Of a stretch of 64,000 nt of DNA, positions 18,575-28,063 are shown one piece after another; positions within the stretch are counted from its first letter, which is position 1, and every line of letters begins with the position of its first letter. A program made the translations under genes and the position numbers. The notes under the pieces were generated by a model, which was given only the letters and a program-made list of their open reading frames with translations, was not told the origin of the DNA and searched no databases. Origin of the DNA: Polaromonas eurypsychrophila (GTDB lineage: Bacteria > Pseudomonadota > Gammaproteobacteria > Burkholderiales > Burkholderiaceae_C); assembly GCF_014641715.1 (NCBI RefSeq), contig NZ_BMIG01000006.1:124001-188000 (forward strand), read 5' to 3'.

Positions 18575-20140
18575 ATGCAAAAACTCTCCACCGCCCTCAC
18601 CCTTCCGCTGTATGGCGTGGCTGCGACCCGCCGGCTGGAGCAGCAGGCTGCAGCGGCGCTGCCCCCGCACACACTGATGCAGCGAGCAGGGCTGGCTGCG
18701 GCACGTCTCACGCTGGCGCTGGCGCCGCATGCGCAGCAAGTCTGGATCGCCTGCGGGACCGGCAACAATGGTGGTGACGGCCTGGAAGCAGCCATGCACC
18801 TGCACCAGGGGGGGAAAACCGTCACGGTCACCTGGTTGGGCGAACGAAACGAACGCGCGGGCAAGCTACCCGCCGACGCGCTGGCCTCGCTGCAGCTGGC
18901 ACGCGCTGCGGGCGTGCCATTTGCCGACACCCCGCCGCCGGACTGGGACTTCGCCATCGATGCCCTGCTGGGCATAGGTGGCACGCCGCAAGCCAGCGGA
19001 GTACCCACAGGACCACTGGATCAGTGGCTGCACCTCCTGCGCAGCAGCCGTCAGCCCGTGCTGGCACTCGACATCCCGAGCGGCCTGGAGGCCGACAGGG
19101 GCACCGACATAGCTCCTGAATTCATAGCTGCTCACCCCTACCAGGAAAGGGCTGGAGCCCGATTTTGCTTGAGCTTTTTGACCTTGAAGCCAGGTTTATT
19201 CACCGCCGCCGGTCGCGACCTGGCAGGCCAGGTCTGGTGGGATGACTTGAGCATTGCCGCACTGCCCGACCTGACGCCCGACGCCTGGCTGGCGGGACAG
19301 GACCGCACCGGCACCTTCGGCCGCGACCGAGCCCGCCACCTCAGCCACAAGGGCACATTCGGCGATGTGGCCATCGTCGGCGGCGCGTCCGCAGGCACAA
19401 GCCACATGGCTGGCGCTGCCTTGCTGGCCGGCCGTGCGGCCCTGCATGCCGGCGCCGGCCGGGTGTTTGTCGCCCTGCTCGGTAGCCCAAGCCTGACGGT
19501 GGACCCGCAGCAACCGGAGCTGATGTTTCGCAGCCTGGACGCCCTGGACCTGGCTGAGCAGGTCGTGGTTTGCGGTTGCGGCGGCGGCGATGCAGTCGCC
19601 ACTGTACTGCCCAAAATCCTGTCGAGAGCAAAAGCCCTGGTACTCGACGCCGATGGTCTCAACGCGGTGGCAAGCGACACATCCCTGCGAGCCCTGCTCC
19701 GCACCCGCGCCGCCCGGGGCTGGCACACCATCCTGAGTCCGCACCCGCTCGAGGCCGCGCGCCTGCTGGGCAGCACCACGGCAGCCGTGCAGGCGGATCG
19801 CCTGGATGCGGCAAACCGGGTGGCGGCACAATTTCAGTGTGTCGTGCTGCTCAAGGGATCGGGCACGGTAATCACCGCCCCCGGGGAAATTCCGGTGATC
19901 AACCCCACCGGCAATGCGCGTCTGGCCACGGCCGGCACCGGCGATGTGCTCGCCGGCATGCTGGGCGCCGCCTTGGCCGCCGGGCTGCCGGCCTTTGAGG
20001 CCGCCTGCAGAACGGTGTTCCGACATGGCCAACTGGCCGATGACTGGACGACCAGCCACCCGGGACAGGTGCTGACTGCTTGCCTGTTAGCCCAGGATCA
20101 TCAGCCCGATCTGCAGCAGCAACAGCAGCACCAGCGCTGA
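18575..20140 (+). CDS. nnr: bifunctional NAD(P)H-hydrate epimerase / dehydratase
   Basis: This enzyme repairs hydrated NADH and NADPH. The N-terminal YjeF_N epimerase domain (about residues 12-215) has VWIACGTGNNGGDGLEAAMH and LALDIPSGLEAD. The C-terminal carbohydrate-kinase-like dehydratase domain has GDVAIVGGASAGTSHMAGAA, LDADGLNAV and the signature NPTGNARLATAGTGDVLAGM. Residues from about 179 (IAPEFIAAH...) to about 197 are encoded by dispersed-repeat copy 5. The last 18 codons run antisense into the yggT-like gene, giving a Gln/His-rich tail. Confidence 0.93.
   Translation: MQKLSTALTLPLYGVAATRRLEQQAAAALPPHTLMQRAGLAAARLTLALAPHAQQVWIACGTGNNGGDGLEAAMHLHQGGKTVTVTWLGERNERAGKLPADALASLQLARAAGVPFADTPPPDWDFAIDALLGIGGTPQASGVPTGPLDQWLHLLRSSRQPVLALDIPSGLEADRGTDIAPEFIAAHPYQERAGARFCLSFLTLKPGLFTAAGRDLAGQVWWDDLSIAALPDLTPDAWLAGQDRTGTFGRDRARHLSHKGTFGDVAIVGGASAGTSHMAGAALLAGRAALHAGAGRVFVALLGSPSLTVDPQQPELMFRSLDALDLAEQVVVCGCGGGDAVATVLPKILSRAKALVLDADGLNAVASDTSLRALLRTRAARGWHTILSPHPLEAARLLGSTTAAVQADRLDAANRVAAQFQCVVLLKGSGTVITAPGEIPVINPTGNARLATAGTGDVLAGMLGAALAAGLPAFEAACRTVFRHGQLADDWTTSHPGQVLTACLLAQDHQPDLQQQQQHQR
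19110..19166 (+). repeat. dispersed TAGC repeat, copy 5 (inside nnr)
   Basis: It reads TAGCTCCTGAATTCATAGCT, then GCTCACCCCTACC, and ends GGGCTGGAGCCCGATTTT. It is translated in frame by nnr between DIPSGLEAD and LTLKPGLFT, a region that is a short variable linker in the family. Confidence 0.75.
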
Positions 20141-20656
20141 CAGGTCCACGCCGCCAATCTGCGGAATCACCCGACGCAACGGCGCCAGTAAGGGCTCGGT
20201 CAGGCGGCCCAGCAGGACATACATCGCCGAGCCGGGCTGCACCCAGGAAATGATGGCAAACGCCAGCACGGCCACAAAGGCCACCTGCAGGGCGACACGC
20301 AGCAGCATCTTCAGCGCGGCAAGCAGCAGCGCCGGCAGCAGCATGACATTCAGGTCCACCATGCCCTCGAGACCACCCGACAGCGCACCGATCAGCAGCG
20401 CGCTCAGCAGGGCGAACAGAAGCGCCAGCACAAAAGCAGCCAGCACGCTGGCCCAGTCCACACGCGACTGCGCCACCGCTTTGGGCAGCACACGCCGCAG
20501 GGGCTTGACGAGCCAGTCGCTCACGGCCATCACGAAGGTGCCGGGCTGGGCGCGCATGTTGATGCGCTGGTAGTTCATCCAGGCGCGCAGCAAGGCCGCT
20601 CCGATCAGCACGAAGAAAAGCGTCTCAAGCAAAAAGGCCAGAATACGGATCAGCAT
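20087..20656 (-). CDS. YggT family integral membrane protein
   Basis: The 189-residue protein has two repeated YGGT units, each with hydrophobic helices and a short amphipathic LVKPLRRVLP or LLAPLRRVIP motif, as in other YggT proteins. The function is not established; relatives are linked to cell division, osmotic stress or membrane organisation. Its 3' end overlaps the 3' end of nnr by 54 bases in convergent orientation. It is seven bases downstream of rnr and probably co-transcribed with it. Confidence 0.88.
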   Translation of the reverse strand: MLIRILAFLLETLFFVLIGAALLRAWMNYQRINMRAQPGTFVMAVSDWLVKPLRRVLPKAVAQSRVDWASVLAAFVLALLFALLSALLIGALSGGLEGMVDLNVMLLPALLLAALKMLLRVALQVAFVAVLAFAIISWVQPGSAMYVLLGRLTEPLLAPLRRVIPQIGGVDLSALVLLLLLQIGLMILG

Positions 20657-20662
20657 GGCGGC

Positions 20663-23086
20663 TCAGCGCCTCGGTTTTTTGCTGGACTTGCGGCCGGCAC
20701 TGCTGGCCGATTTCTTGACCGCCGCCTTGAGCGCCTGGATCGGCGAGACCGCCGCGCGACTGCCGCCGGCGCTGCTGCCGCGTCCGCCGGCGCCCGGCCC
20801 GCTTCGCTTGTCGCCACGCGGTTCACCCGAGCTGCGGTTTGCGCCGCGCTCCTGCTCCGGCAGGTCGGTACTGCGCCCGCCGGTCTTGTCCTTCATGGCA
20901 CGGGTTAGCAACTCCTCGCCCTCGCGGACCAGGCGGAAATCGATCTTGCGCCCATCCAGGTCAACCCGGCTGACCTGCACCCGGACCCGTGTGCCGATGG
21001 CATAACGAATGCCGGTGCGTTCACCGCGCAGCTCCTGGCGCGCCTCGTCAAAGCGGAAGTACTCGCCGCCCAGTTCGGTGATGTGCACCAGGCCCTCGAC
21101 ATACATCGCGTCCAGCGTGACGAAGATGCCGAAGCCGGCAGCCGACGTGACCACGCCGCCAAACTCCTCGCCCAGGTGCTCACGCATGTATTTGCATTTG
21201 AGCCAGGCTTCGACATCGCGACTGGCCTCGTCAGCACGGCGCTCGTTGGCGCTGCAATGCAGGCCTGCGGCCAGCCAGGCCAGCTGGTCCACGCTGAATT
21301 TTTTCGGCTTTTGCGTCGGGTCGCTGACCCGCGATGCCAGCCGCTTGGACAGCTTGGCCTCGGCTTCGCCGGGGGTGGGCAGGGTCGGCAACTGGTAAGT
21401 CTTCTGGTTAAGGATGGCCTTGATGACACGGTGCACCAGCAAGTCGGGGTAGCGACGGATCGGGCTGGTGAAATGCGTGTAGGCCTCGTAAGCCAGGCCG
21501 AAGTGGCCGTTGTTCATCGGCGTGTAAATCGCCTGCTGCATGGAGCGCAGCAGCATCGAATGGATTTGCTGCGCGTCCGGCCTGTCCTTGGTGGCCACCG
21601 CGATCTGCTGGAACTCACCGGGGCTCGGGTCGTCGCTGATTGTCATTCCCAGGCCGATGGCCTTGAGGTAGTTTCTCAGCATGTCCTTTTTCTCGGGCGT
21701 CGGGCCTTCATGCACCCGGAACAGGCCCACGTGCTTGCTCTGCGAGATGTAGTCGGCCGAACACACGTTGGCCGCCAACATGGATTCCTCGATCAGCCGG
21801 TGCGCGACGTTGCGCGTGCGCGGCACGATTTTTTCGATGCGGCCTGCGTCATCGCAAACAATCTGGGTTTCGGTGGTTTCGAAGTCCACAGCGCCACGCA
21901 CGCTGCGCTCCTTGAGCAGCGCCTGATAGACATCGTGCAGGTCCAGCAGATGTGGCACCAGGGCCTTGCGCTGCGCCGCTTCCGGACCGCGCGTATTGGC
22001 CAGAATGGCCGCGACCTCGGTGTAGGTGAAACGGGCATGACTGAACATGACGGCCGGGTAGAACTGGTAGGCGTGGACCTCGCCCTTGGCATTGACCAGC
22101 ATGTCGCAGACCATGCACAGGCGCTCGACATGGGGGTTCAGCGAACACAGGCCGTTGGAGAGTTTTTCCGGCAGCATGGGGATGACGCGGCGCGGAAAAT
22201 ACACGCTGGTGGCGCGGTCGTAGGCGTCCACGTCGATCGCGCTGCCAGTTTCCACGTAGTGGCTCACATCCGCAATCGCCACCAGCAGGCGCCATCCCTT
22301 GCCGCGGCCGACCTTGGCGGGCTCACAATACACCGCATCATCAAAGTCACGCGCATCTTCGCCGTCGATGGTGACCAGCGGAACGTCGCTGATGTCCACA
22401 CGGTGTTTTTTGTCGGCGGGTCGTACGGAGTCCGGCAGGGTCCGGGCCAGCGCCAGCGCCGCGTCACTGAACTCGTGCGGCACACCGTACTTGCGCACCG
22501 CGATTTCAATCTCCATGCCGGGGTCGTCGATCTCGCCGAGCACTTCCTTGACGCGTCCGACCGGCTGGCCAAACAAGGCCGGCGGCTCAGTCAGCTGGAC
22601 CACCACAATCTGGCCCGACTTGGCGGTACCAGTCGCCCCTTTGGGTATCAGCACGTCCTGACCGTAACGCTTGTCTTCGGGCGCCACCAGCCATACACCG
22701 CTTTCCTGCAGCAGCCGGCCGATGATGGGGTTGGACGAGCGCTCGATGATTTCCGTGACGCGACCCTCGGGACGGTTCTTGCGGTCATGCCGCACGATGC
22801 GCGCCTTGACACGGTCCTTGTGCAGCACGGCGCGCATTTCGTTGGGCGGCAAATAGATGTCGGCCTCGCCGTCATCGCGCTGTACAAAACCGTGGCCATC
22901 ACGGTGGCCCGAAACGGTGCCTTCAAATTCGGCAAGCAGCCCGGCGCCCTGGCCGGTGCTTTGAGTGGTCGTTTTGATAAGTGATCTCTTTTCTTGAGAT
23001 GATTGGTTGTCGGAAATCAGCAAAAAACGCGCCCGTTGGCGTTCCCCTTCTGCCTTACATGGGGGCAGCCAAAAAGGCTGCAACAT
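20663..23086 (-). CDS. rnr: ribonuclease R
   Basis: RNase R is a processive 3'-5' exoribonuclease that degrades structured RNA. The order is cold-shock domains (FEGTVSGHRDGHGFV), the RNB catalytic domain with DGEDARDFDDAVYCEP (the Asp cluster) and HFTSPIRRYPDLLVHR, an S1 domain (GVVTSAAGFGIFVTLDAMYVEGL), and a basic Lys/Arg/Ser tail of about 60 residues. The start is uncertain: the ATG at 23086 is used here, but conserved sequence begins only near residue 36 and a TTG at 23023 is an alternative. Confidence 0.94.
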   Translation of the reverse strand: MLQPFWLPPCKAEGERQRARFLLISDNQSSQEKRSLIKTTTQSTGQGAGLLAEFEGTVSGHRDGHGFVQRDDGEADIYLPPNEMRAVLHKDRVKARIVRHDRKNRPEGRVTEIIERSSNPIIGRLLQESGVWLVAPEDKRYGQDVLIPKGATGTAKSGQIVVVQLTEPPALFGQPVGRVKEVLGEIDDPGMEIEIAVRKYGVPHEFSDAALALARTLPDSVRPADKKHRVDISDVPLVTIDGEDARDFDDAVYCEPAKVGRGKGWRLLVAIADVSHYVETGSAIDVDAYDRATSVYFPRRVIPMLPEKLSNGLCSLNPHVERLCMVCDMLVNAKGEVHAYQFYPAVMFSHARFTYTEVAAILANTRGPEAAQRKALVPHLLDLHDVYQALLKERSVRGAVDFETTETQIVCDDAGRIEKIVPRTRNVAHRLIEESMLAANVCSADYISQSKHVGLFRVHEGPTPEKKDMLRNYLKAIGLGMTISDDPSPGEFQQIAVATKDRPDAQQIHSMLLRSMQQAIYTPMNNGHFGLAYEAYTHFTSPIRRYPDLLVHRVIKAILNQKTYQLPTLPTPGEAEAKLSKRLASRVSDPTQKPKKFSVDQLAWLAAGLHCSANERRADEASRDVEAWLKCKYMREHLGEEFGGVVTSAAGFGIFVTLDAMYVEGLVHITELGGEYFRFDEARQELRGERTGIRYAIGTRVRVQVSRVDLDGRKIDFRLVREGEELLTRAMKDKTGGRSTDLPEQERGANRSSGEPRGDKRSGPGAGGRGSSAGGSRAAVSPIQALKAAVKKSASSAGRKSSKKPRR

Positions 23087-23132
23087 GAGAGAAAATTTTT
23101 GAAGTCCGCCCCTGGAAATTCATTCCGTAATG

Positions 23133-23139
23133 GTACACT
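23133..23139 (+). promoter_or_regulatory. candidate extended -10 for tRNA-Leu
   Basis: TGGTACACT ends at 23139, ten bases before the mature tRNA 5' end. This fits an extended -10 promoter with a short leader. The -35 is weak. Confidence 0.35.
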
Positions 23140-23148
23140 GCTGGCTGT

Positions 23149-23233
23149 GCCCGGGTGGCGGAATTGGTAGACGCGCACGGTTCAGGTCCGTGTATCGCAA
23201 GATGTGGAGATTCGAGTTCTCTCCCGGGCACCA
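23149..23233 (+). tRNA. tRNA-Leu (anticodon CAG)
   Basis: The 85-nt gene folds with acceptor GCCCGGG/CCCGGGC, an anticodon arm ACGG-TTCAGGT-CCGT giving CAG, a class II variable arm, and GTTCGAGT-like T-loop sequence (ATTCGAGTT). CCA is encoded at 23231-23233. It reads CUG codons, the main leucine codon in this G+C-rich genome. Confidence 0.96.
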
Positions 23234-23262
23234 GATACATCCAAACCAGTGAAAGCTGGCTC

Positions 23263-23296
23263 AAAAAAGGCCACTGTCAATCCAGTGGCCTTTTTG
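23263..23296 (+). terminator. intrinsic terminator after tRNA-Leu
   Basis: AAAAAAGGCCACTG and CAGTGGCCTTTTTG pair around TCAATC. The 3' T-run suits the plus strand (tRNA-Leu), and the 5' A-run makes it usable by the convergent rimO transcript too. Confidence 0.85.
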
Positions 23297-23344
23297 TTTT
23301 TCATGCACTGAGGTGCTGCTCATGCGCCGCTGGTGCCTGTCACC

Positions 23345-24754
23345 TCAGACAGGCACAGCCACCAGGTCATGACCCTGGGTGCCGACAATCCTGGCCTTCG
23401 TGAATTCTCCGATCTTCAGCGTCTTGCTGATTTTCTCGGGCGGCAACAATTTCACCACGCCATCAATCTCGGGCGCATCGGCATAACTGCGACCCACGCC
23501 GCCTTTTTTGCCCATGCCTGGCGCCGAGTCCACCAGCACCTGCATGGTGGCACCCACACGCTGCTGCAGCTTCTGGCTGGAGACCGCCTCGGCAACCGCC
23601 ATGAAGCGCGCCCGGCGTTCTTCGCGCAGTTCCATGGGCAGCATGCCGGGCAGCGCATTGGCCGTGGCGCCATCGACCGGGCTATAGGCAAAACAGCCGG
23701 CGCGGTCAATCTTTGCCTCACGCATGAAATCGAGCAGGTGTTCGAACTCTGCCTCGGTCTCACCCGGAAAACCGGCGATAAAGGTGCTGCGAATCACAAT
23801 CTCGGGACACATCTCGCGCCAGCGCGCAATACGTTCCAGGTTCTTCTCGCCGCTGGCCGGGCGCTTCATGCGTTTGAGCACGTCGGGATGGCTGTGCTGC
23901 AAAGGCACGTCGAGATAAGGCAGTACCTTGCCGCTGGCCATCAGAGGAATCACTTCGTCCACACTGGGATACGGATAGACGTAATGCAGCCGCACCCAGG
24001 CGCCGTAAGGTTCGGCAATCTCTCCGAGTGTCTGTACCAGTTCCAGCATGCGGGTCTTGACCGGCTTGCCGTCCCAGAAGCCAGTGCGGTATTTGACGTC
24101 CACGCCATAGGCAGAGGTGTCCTGGCTGATCACCAGCAGTTCCCGAACACCGCCCTCAAACAATGCGCGTGCCTCGTTCAACACATCGCCGATCGGCCGA
24201 GAGACCAGATCGCCACGCATCGAGGGAATGATGCAGAAGGTGCAACGGTGGTTGCAGCCTTCGCTGATCTTCAGGTAGGCGTAGTGCCGCGGCGTCAGCT
24301 TGATGCCCGCAATGCCGAAGGAGTTGGGCACCAGGTCCACAAACGGGTCATGCGGCTTGGGCAGGTTCAGGTGCACGGCGTCCATCACCTCCTGGGTCGC
24401 GTGTGGTCCGGTAACGGCGAGCACGCTGGGGTGCATCTGCCGCACCAGGTTGCCACCGCCATCGCCGGCCTTGGCGCCAAGGCACCCGGTGACGATCACG
24501 CGGCCGTTTTCAGCCAGTGCCTCGCCTATCGTGTCCAGGCTTTCCTTGACCGCGTCGTCAATGAAGCCGCAGGTGTTGACGATCACCAGGTCGGCGCCCT
24601 CAAAGGTTTTGGAGGTCTGGTATCCCTCTGCGTTCAATTGGGTGAGGATCAGCTCCGAATCGGTCAAGGCCTTGGGGCAACCGAGGCTGACAAAACCGAC
24701 GCGCGGGGCCTTGTTCGAAGAGATGGAAGGTGCGGGAGAAAGAACGGAGCTCAT
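23345..24754 (-). CDS. rimO: ribosomal protein S12 methylthiotransferase
   Basis: RimO adds a methylthio group to Asp in ribosomal protein S12. The N-terminal UPF0004 domain has [16 protein letters not shown] and VNTCGFI. The radical-SAM cluster motif is [24 protein letters not shown] domain closes the protein ([14 protein letters not shown]). The 469 residues match the family. Confidence 0.95.
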   Translation of the reverse strand: MSSVLSPAPSISSNKAPRVGFVSLGCPKALTDSELILTQLNAEGYQTSKTFEGADLVIVNTCGFIDDAVKESLDTIGEALAENGRVIVTGCLGAKAGDGGGNLVRQMHPSVLAVTGPHATQEVMDAVHLNLPKPHDPFVDLVPNSFGIAGIKLTPRHYAYLKISEGCNHRCTFCIIPSMRGDLVSRPIGDVLNEARALFEGGVRELLVISQDTSAYGVDVKYRTGFWDGKPVKTRMLELVQTLGEIAEPYGAWVRLHYVYPYPSVDEVIPLMASGKVLPYLDVPLQHSHPDVLKRMKRPASGEKNLERIARWREMCPEIVIRSTFIAGFPGETEAEFEHLLDFMREAKIDRAGCFAYSPVDGATANALPGMLPMELREERRARFMAVAEAVSSQKLQQRVGATMQVLVDSAPGMGKKGGVGRSYADAPEIDGVVKLLPPEKISKTLKIGEFTKARIVGTQGHDLVAVPV

Positions 24755-24819
24755 ATCCGCATTGTCTCAGAGCCGGCTGTCACGCACCTGCGGTGACGGA
24801 AAGAACCTTTAAGACGCGG

Positions 24820-25416
24820 TCAGCGCTTCAGGCCCAGGGCAGCCAGCATTTGTTCGCTTTGCTTTTGCATCTGTTCCTGCATCTGCGTGAACACGGTTTT
24901 GGACTGCTCGACATAACTGCCCATCATGCCCTGCATCATCGGCGACTGTGCGTTGATGAATTGCCCCCACAACTCAGGCGTCAGCCCCTTGGACTGCTCG
25001 GACATCTTGACCTGCAAGTCCATGAAGGACTGGACATTTTTTTCGAGGTAACTTCCCATGAAGCTCTGCATCGCATTGCCATAAAAACGGATGATGTTGC
25101 CCAGCACTGCCTCGGTGAACATGGGCGCACCACCGGTTTCTTCTTCAAGAATGATCTGCAGCATGATGCTGCGCGTCAGGTCCTCGCCGGTCTTGGCATC
25201 ACGCACCACGAAGTCAGCCGTGTCCATCACAAGTTGTTTGACATCGGCCAGCGTGATGTAGGTCGAGGTATCGGTATCGTAGAGACGGCGGTTCGGGTAT
25301 TTTTTAATTATGCGCGGTTTGGCCGTCTTACCGTTACCGGCCGCAGCACTGCCCGACGACAGCCCCGGCTCGGTGGTCTGATTTCTTGGCGAACTGGTAG
25401 GCTTGCTTTTTGGCAC
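24820..25416 (-). CDS. phaR: polyhydroxyalkanoate synthesis repressor PhaR
   Basis: PhaR binds polyhydroxybutyrate granules and represses phasin genes. The N-terminal DNA-binding module has the diagnostic RIIKKYPNRRLYDTDTSTYITLADV. The C-terminal half is Met/Gln-rich and amphipathic (MGSYLEKNVQSFMDLQVKMSEQ), suited to granule or protein binding. I chose the GTG at 25416 because AGGGAG lies about nine bases upstream; it gives 198 residues. The frame stays open to 25494, with an ATG at 25464. Confidence 0.9.
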   Translation of the reverse strand: MPKSKPTSSPRNQTTEPGLSSGSAAAGNGKTAKPRIIKKYPNRRLYDTDTSTYITLADVKQLVMDTADFVVRDAKTGEDLTRSIMLQIILEEETGGAPMFTEAVLGNIIRFYGNAMQSFMGSYLEKNVQSFMDLQVKMSEQSKGLTPELWGQFINAQSPMMQGMMGSYVEQSKTVFTQMQEQMQKQSEQMLAALGLKR

Positions 25417-25555
25417 TGCACGAACTCCCTGGGATGGCTGCCTGTGCTGTTGCACAGGTCTCATTTGCATTCTAGGAAGTATGCATACCAACAATCCCCT
25501 TGGTTTACCCTGTGTGCGTTGTGGAGACCACAGCGATCGGGAAAATTGAGAAAAT

Positions 25556-25632
25556 TGGTAGGCGCGATTGGACTCGAACCAACGACCCCCACCATGTCAA
25601 GGTGGTGCTCTAACCAGCTGAGCTACGCGCCT
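25556..25632 (-). tRNA. tRNA-Val (anticodon GAC)
   Basis: On the minus strand the gene begins AGGCGCGTAGCTCAGCTGG, has the anticodon arm CCACC-TTGACAT-GGTGG giving GAC, the T-arm GGTTCGAGTCC, and ends CGCGCCT-A-CCA. All four arms pair. Confidence 0.95.
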
Positions 25633-25700
25633 AAGTATTGTTCGACTCAACTATTGTAGCAGGAGAAATTTGACCCCACGCTCATTCACTGCGTGTAATT

Positions 25701-25750
25701 CGCTGCCCCCCGATGGGGCGTGTTTTCCTTGGGGCGGCCCTGCGAAAAAC
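25701..25750. repeat. GC-rich intergenic palindromic repeat, copy 3 (downstream of relA)
   Basis: The sequence CGCTGCCCCCCGATGGGGCG followed by CCTTGGGGCGGCCCTGCG is the reverse complement of the pattern in copy 1. It lies just after the relA stop. Confidence 0.5.
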
Positions 25751-25783
25751 CGCCCGCCTCACCGCCGCCAACAACACAGCGCG

Positions 25784-28054
25784 TCAGCGCCTTCGTGCCG
25801 ACCGCACACCCGCGACCTCGGCCACGACCGCCAGCACCTGGTTCAGGCGCCCCGACTCCGTCACCTCCACGGTGAAAGTCATCCACGCCGTACCGCCGCG
25901 GTTGTCCTTGACCGATTGCGTCTGCACGCCGATCACATTCATTTTTTCCTTGGCAAATACCTCGGAAATATCACGCAACAGACCCTGGCGGTCTGCGGCC
26001 TCGATGGCCACGTCGACCGGGTAGACCGCGCCGCCGCTGTTTTTGGGCTGACTCCACTCGACCTCGATCACGCGATCCGGGCTGCCGCCGGCCATGTTGC
26101 GGAAGTTGCTGCAATCGCTTCGGTGGATGCTCACGCCCTTGCCCTTGGTCACAAAGCCGAGGATGGCGTCTGGCGGTGCGGGCTTGCAGCATTTCGCCAG
26201 TTGCGTCAGCAGCGAGTCGATGCCGACCACCAGCACAGCGCCCTTGCTGCTGCGGCCTGCGGACTTGTCAGGCCTAGCCTTCTTGGCCAGCACATAGTCG
26301 TCCTGCGTCAGCGCCGGCTCCGGCGGCTTGAGCATGTTTTCGATGGTGCGCAGGGACAACTCGTCCTTGCCGACCACCTCGAACAAATCCTCGGCACTCT
26401 TGAAACCGAGCTGCGCTGCCACATCCTCCAGCTTCATCGCGGTCTTGCCTTCGCGCTGCAGCAGCTTTTCAACGGCATCGCGCCCACGCGCCACCGTCTG
26501 CGCCATGGCTTGCGCGTTGAACCATGCGCGCACCTTGGACTTCGCGCGGTGGCTGGCAAGGAAGCCCAGCTCGGGATTGAGCCAGTCGCGCGAGGGACCA
26601 CCCTCTTTGGTAGTCACCACCTCGACGGTTTGCCCGTTTTGCAGCGGCGTGTTCAGCGGCACCATGGCGCCGTCCAGCCTTGCACCGCGGCAGCGGTGGC
26701 CAAGGCTGGTGTGCACGCAGTAGGCAAAGTCCAGCGCCGTCGCACCCTGGGGCAACTCGACCACGGCCGCATCGGGCGTCAACACGTAGATGCGGTCCTC
26801 GAACAGCCCCTGATTGGACTCACGCGCTTTTGCCGATGCCGGGCCCGACAAATCGCGCTCCCAGGCCAGGAGTTGACGCAGCACCGCAATTTTTGCATCG
26901 TATTCGCTGCTGGCCGAGACGCCGCTGTAGCCCTTGGCACCGGCCTCCTTGTAGGCCCAGTGGGCGGCGACACCATGCTCGGCATGGTCGTGCATGGCCT
27001 GGGTACGGATCTGGATTTCGACCGCACGCTGCTGCGCGTCACGCACAACGGTATGCAGCGACTGGTAGCCGTTGGACTTGGGCTTGGCGATGTAGTCGTC
27101 GAACTCTCCCTCCACCGGCGTGAAGTTGGCATGCACAAAACCGAGCGCCGCATAACAGCCCTTCACGTCGGCGGCAATCACACGCAGGGCGCGGATGTCG
27201 AAGACCTGTTCGAAGTCCAGCGATTTGCCGCGCATTTTTTTGACAATGCTGTAGATGTGTTTGGGCCGGCCCTGCACCAGCGCTGCAGTCCCGCCGCTAT
27301 TGAGGTCGCGCTCAAGCTGTGCGCGCAAGCTCTCCATGAAGCCTTCGCGTTCGGTCCGTTTTTCATCCAGCAGGCGCGCGATCTGTTTGTAGGTATCGGG
27401 CTCGAGAAAACGGAAGGCAAGGTCTTCCATCTCCCACTTGATCTGCCAGATGCCCAGCCGGTTGGCCAGCGGTGCGAACACATGCAGCGACTCGCGCGCC
27501 ACGGCCAACGGGGCCTGTTGGCGAATCGCTGCAAAGTGGCGCAAGGTCTGCAGCCGCGATGCCAGGCGCAGCATGACGACTCGCAAGTCACGCGAAAACG
27601 CCAGCAACATCTTGCGCACATTCTCGGTCTGCGCAGCAGGGTCTTCCGTCAGTTGCGCCTTGGCATCGGCGGCGCGGGCCTGCTTTTGCACATTGACCAG
27701 CTTGGTGGTTTCCATGGCCAGAGCCGCGAAATTAGCGCCAAAGGCCTTGGCAATAACCTCCTGGGGCTTGTTCAGGTGCGCGCAGGCATGCACCAGATAG
27801 GTGGCAGCCTGCATGGCTTCGGAGCCGCCTATGGTCTTGAGGATTGCGGCAACCGCATCCGCGTGGGCCAGGATGTTTTCCCCCGTGTCTAGCATCTCGC
27901 TGGCGATCAGCGGCTCGGCAAAGGCGCGCGCGCGAACCAGTGCATCCGGCTGGTCCGGCAGGCTGTCTGCTGTCGCCGTCACAATGGACGCGTTGCTTGT
28001 ATGCTGGATGGGCGCTACGGTCAAGGCGCCCTGCCCGACCCCGGTATTTTTCAT
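25784..28054 (-). CDS. relA: GTP pyrophosphokinase (ppGpp synthetase I)
   Basis: RelA makes (p)ppGpp on starved ribosomes. The 756-residue protein has a degenerate HD hydrolase domain: the position of the catalytic His-Asp/Glu-Asp set reads YLVHACAHLNKPQEV, so hydrolysis is not expected. The synthetase domain has RPKHIYSIVKKMRGK, FDIRALRV and KPKSNGYQSLHTVV. Then follow TGS (DRIYVLTPDAAVVELPQGAT), a zinc-finger region with LAKCCKPAPPD, and a C-terminal ACT domain. The hydrolase gene ends 9 bases upstream, so the two are likely co-transcribed. Confidence 0.94.
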   Translation of the reverse strand: MKNTGVGQGALTVAPIQHTSNASIVTATADSLPDQPDALVRARAFAEPLIASEMLDTGENILAHADAVAAILKTIGGSEAMQAATYLVHACAHLNKPQEVIAKAFGANFAALAMETTKLVNVQKQARAADAKAQLTEDPAAQTENVRKMLLAFSRDLRVVMLRLASRLQTLRHFAAIRQQAPLAVARESLHVFAPLANRLGIWQIKWEMEDLAFRFLEPDTYKQIARLLDEKRTEREGFMESLRAQLERDLNSGGTAALVQGRPKHIYSIVKKMRGKSLDFEQVFDIRALRVIAADVKGCYAALGFVHANFTPVEGEFDDYIAKPKSNGYQSLHTVVRDAQQRAVEIQIRTQAMHDHAEHGVAAHWAYKEAGAKGYSGVSASSEYDAKIAVLRQLLAWERDLSGPASAKARESNQGLFEDRIYVLTPDAAVVELPQGATALDFAYCVHTSLGHRCRGARLDGAMVPLNTPLQNGQTVEVVTTKEGGPSRDWLNPELGFLASHRAKSKVRAWFNAQAMAQTVARGRDAVEKLLQREGKTAMKLEDVAAQLGFKSAEDLFEVVGKDELSLRTIENMLKPPEPALTQDDYVLAKKARPDKSAGRSSKGAVLVVGIDSLLTQLAKCCKPAPPDAILGFVTKGKGVSIHRSDCSNFRNMAGGSPDRVIEVEWSQPKNSGGAVYPVDVAIEAADRQGLLRDISEVFAKEKMNVIGVQTQSVKDNRGGTAWMTFTVEVTESGRLNQVLAVVAEVAGVRSARRR

Positions 28055-28063
28055 GGCGAGGCT

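Noticed and set aside
21083-22984. 633-codon open frame opposite rnr
   Set aside because: It is a typical G+C-rich antisense shadow of a well-conserved gene, with no signature of its own.
23067-23083. Hairpin GCAGCC-AAAAA-GGCTGC as an rnr regulatory element
   Set aside because: It lies at the uncertain start of rnr and is too short to separate from chance; no U-run or known operator.
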